Both the position numbers and the translations under genes were made by a program. DNA of 64,000 bases from Dyella_A sp050749815. Lineage in GTDB: Bacteria; Pseudomonadota; Gammaproteobacteria; Xanthomonadales; Rhodanobacteraceae. Every line of letters starts with the position of its first letter. Positions within the stretch are counted from its first letter, which is position 1. This document shows, in pieces, positions 63,488 to 64,000 of this stretch. The notes below the pieces were generated by a model. It made no database searches. It was not told where the DNA came from and saw only the letters and a list, made by a program, of their open reading frames with translations. The stretch spans positions 2,976,001 through 3,040,000 of the forward strand of contig NZ_CP192735.1 in NCBI RefSeq assembly GCF_050749815.1, in the 5' to 3' direction.

Positions 63488-63547
63488 AGGTCGTTATCCT
63501 TGGGTTCGCGCCGAGTCAACGGCACCCGATGATTTTTGAAACGTGTG

Positions 63548-64000
63548 TCAGTGCGTGAGGGCGCTGGCGAGCCGGTCGAGACGACCGCGCGCCGAGCCAT
63601 CGATCACTTCGCTACCGGTGTCGATCACCACGCCCGCCAGCAGCGAGGCGTCGACCTGGGTTTCCAGTTCGATCTCGCGCTTGAAGCGGCGCTTCAGCGA
63701 AGCCTTCAGTTGTTCCGTCTGCGCAGCGTCCAGAGCCATCGCGCTGGTCACCTTCACCAGCAGCTGCGACTCGGCTTCGCGCTTGTAGGTCTCGTACAGG
63801 GCAGCGATTTCCGGCAGCAACGCCAGTCGGCGGTGCTCGGCCAGCTCGGCCAGGAAACGGCCGAACGGTGCGTCTGCCGCCATGTCGCGCGGCAGATGCA
63901 GGGCAACCAGCTGCGCCGGCTGCACCCGCGGATCACCGGCCAGATCGCTCACCCGTGCGTCGTTGGCGACCATGGCGGCGAGCGCCAGCGCGTGCGACCA
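63548..64000 (-). CDS. atpH: F1 ATP synthase delta subunit, partial
   Basis: The last about 150 residues are in the window; the start lies beyond 64000, because the frame stays open and the family-typical WSHALALAAMVANDARV is read through. The C-terminal TSAMALDAAQTEQLKASLKRRFKREIELETQVDASLLAGVVIDTGSEVIDGSARGRLDRLASAL is the delta signature. Delta links F1 to the b subunits of the peripheral stalk. atpB, atpE and atpF should lie beyond the window edge. Confidence 0.95.
   Translation of the reverse strand, partial: WSHALALAAMVANDARVSDLAGDPRVQPAQLVALHLPRDMAADAPFGRFLAELAEHRRLALLPEIAALYETYKREAESQLLVKVTSAMALDAAQTEQLKASLKRRFKREIELETQVDASLLAGVVIDTGSEVIDGSARGRLDRLASALTH

Overview
The window looks like chromosomal DNA from a high-GC gammaproteobacterium of the order Xanthomonadales, most likely family Rhodanobacteraceae (Rhodanobacter, Dyella, Luteibacter or Frateuria type). 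Reasons: strong GC bias at third codon positions, an aryl-polyene/xanthomonadin-type pigment locus with a XanB2-like chorismatase, glmU next to the atp operon, comM-ubiK-glnK adjacency, and REP-like palindrome pairs between genes. No prophage, insertion sequence, CRISPR array, rRNA or tRNA was recognised. The assignment is by family knowledge only, without a database search.

Layout. 0-6.4 kb: a glutathione transferase-like gene, a large AsmA-like envelope protein, an M1 metallopeptidase, a membrane-anchored alpha/beta hydrolase and a small membrane protein. 6.4-11.5 kb: a divergent module with a GST-like/DUF899/DUF2182/methyltransferase-like string on the minus strand and an HTH regulator plus beta-propeller protein on the plus strand. 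11.6-18.6 kb: housekeeping genes (YgjP-like metallohydrolase, rdgC, aromatic aminotransferase, ttcA, DUF465, GNAT, pssA); a three-unit tandem repeat built around REP pairs separates the GNAT gene from pssA. 18.7-22.6 kb: a MarR-controlled AaeXAB-like efflux operon. 22.7-27.1 kb: DUF4156 lipoprotein, M16 peptidase, a small membrane/secreted peptide behind a strong sigma-54-type promoter, and trmL. 27.3-31.5 kb: ubiJ-ubiB, truC, arfB and an acyltransferase. 31.5-35.6 kb: the glyoxylate shunt genes aceB-aceA with a divergent LysR regulator. 35.7-44.8 kb: an antiporter, comM, ubiK, glnK, gpmA, a beta-helix-like secreted protein, hemF, a small exported protein and a YdcF-like protein.

44.87-57.36 kb is the most interesting region: an aryl-polyene (xanthomonadin-like) pigment cluster in three transcription units. 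Plus strand: ketosynthase, chain-length-factor-like ketosynthase, glycosyltransferase and a flavin-dependent halogenase-like enzyme. Minus strand: ACP, membrane protein, dehydratase, acyltransferase, LolA-like protein, MMPL exporter, second dehydratase, ketoreductase and an exported protein of unknown function. Plus strand: a chorismatase that would supply a hydroxybenzoate starter. The halogenase-like gene suggests a halogenated polyene, as in xanthomonadins. No starter-activating AMP ligase is present in the window.

57.4-64 kb: glmU and the F1 part of the ATP synthase operon (atpC, D, G, A and partial atpH), ending in a clear intrinsic terminator.

Functional links (inferred): the chorismatase product 4-hydroxybenzoate could feed ubiquinone synthesis (UbiJ, UbiB and UbiK are all here), and the AaeAB-like pump is of a type that exports hydroxybenzoates. 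REP arms form the stop codons of pssA and hemF, showing that these repeats sit at, and shape, gene ends.
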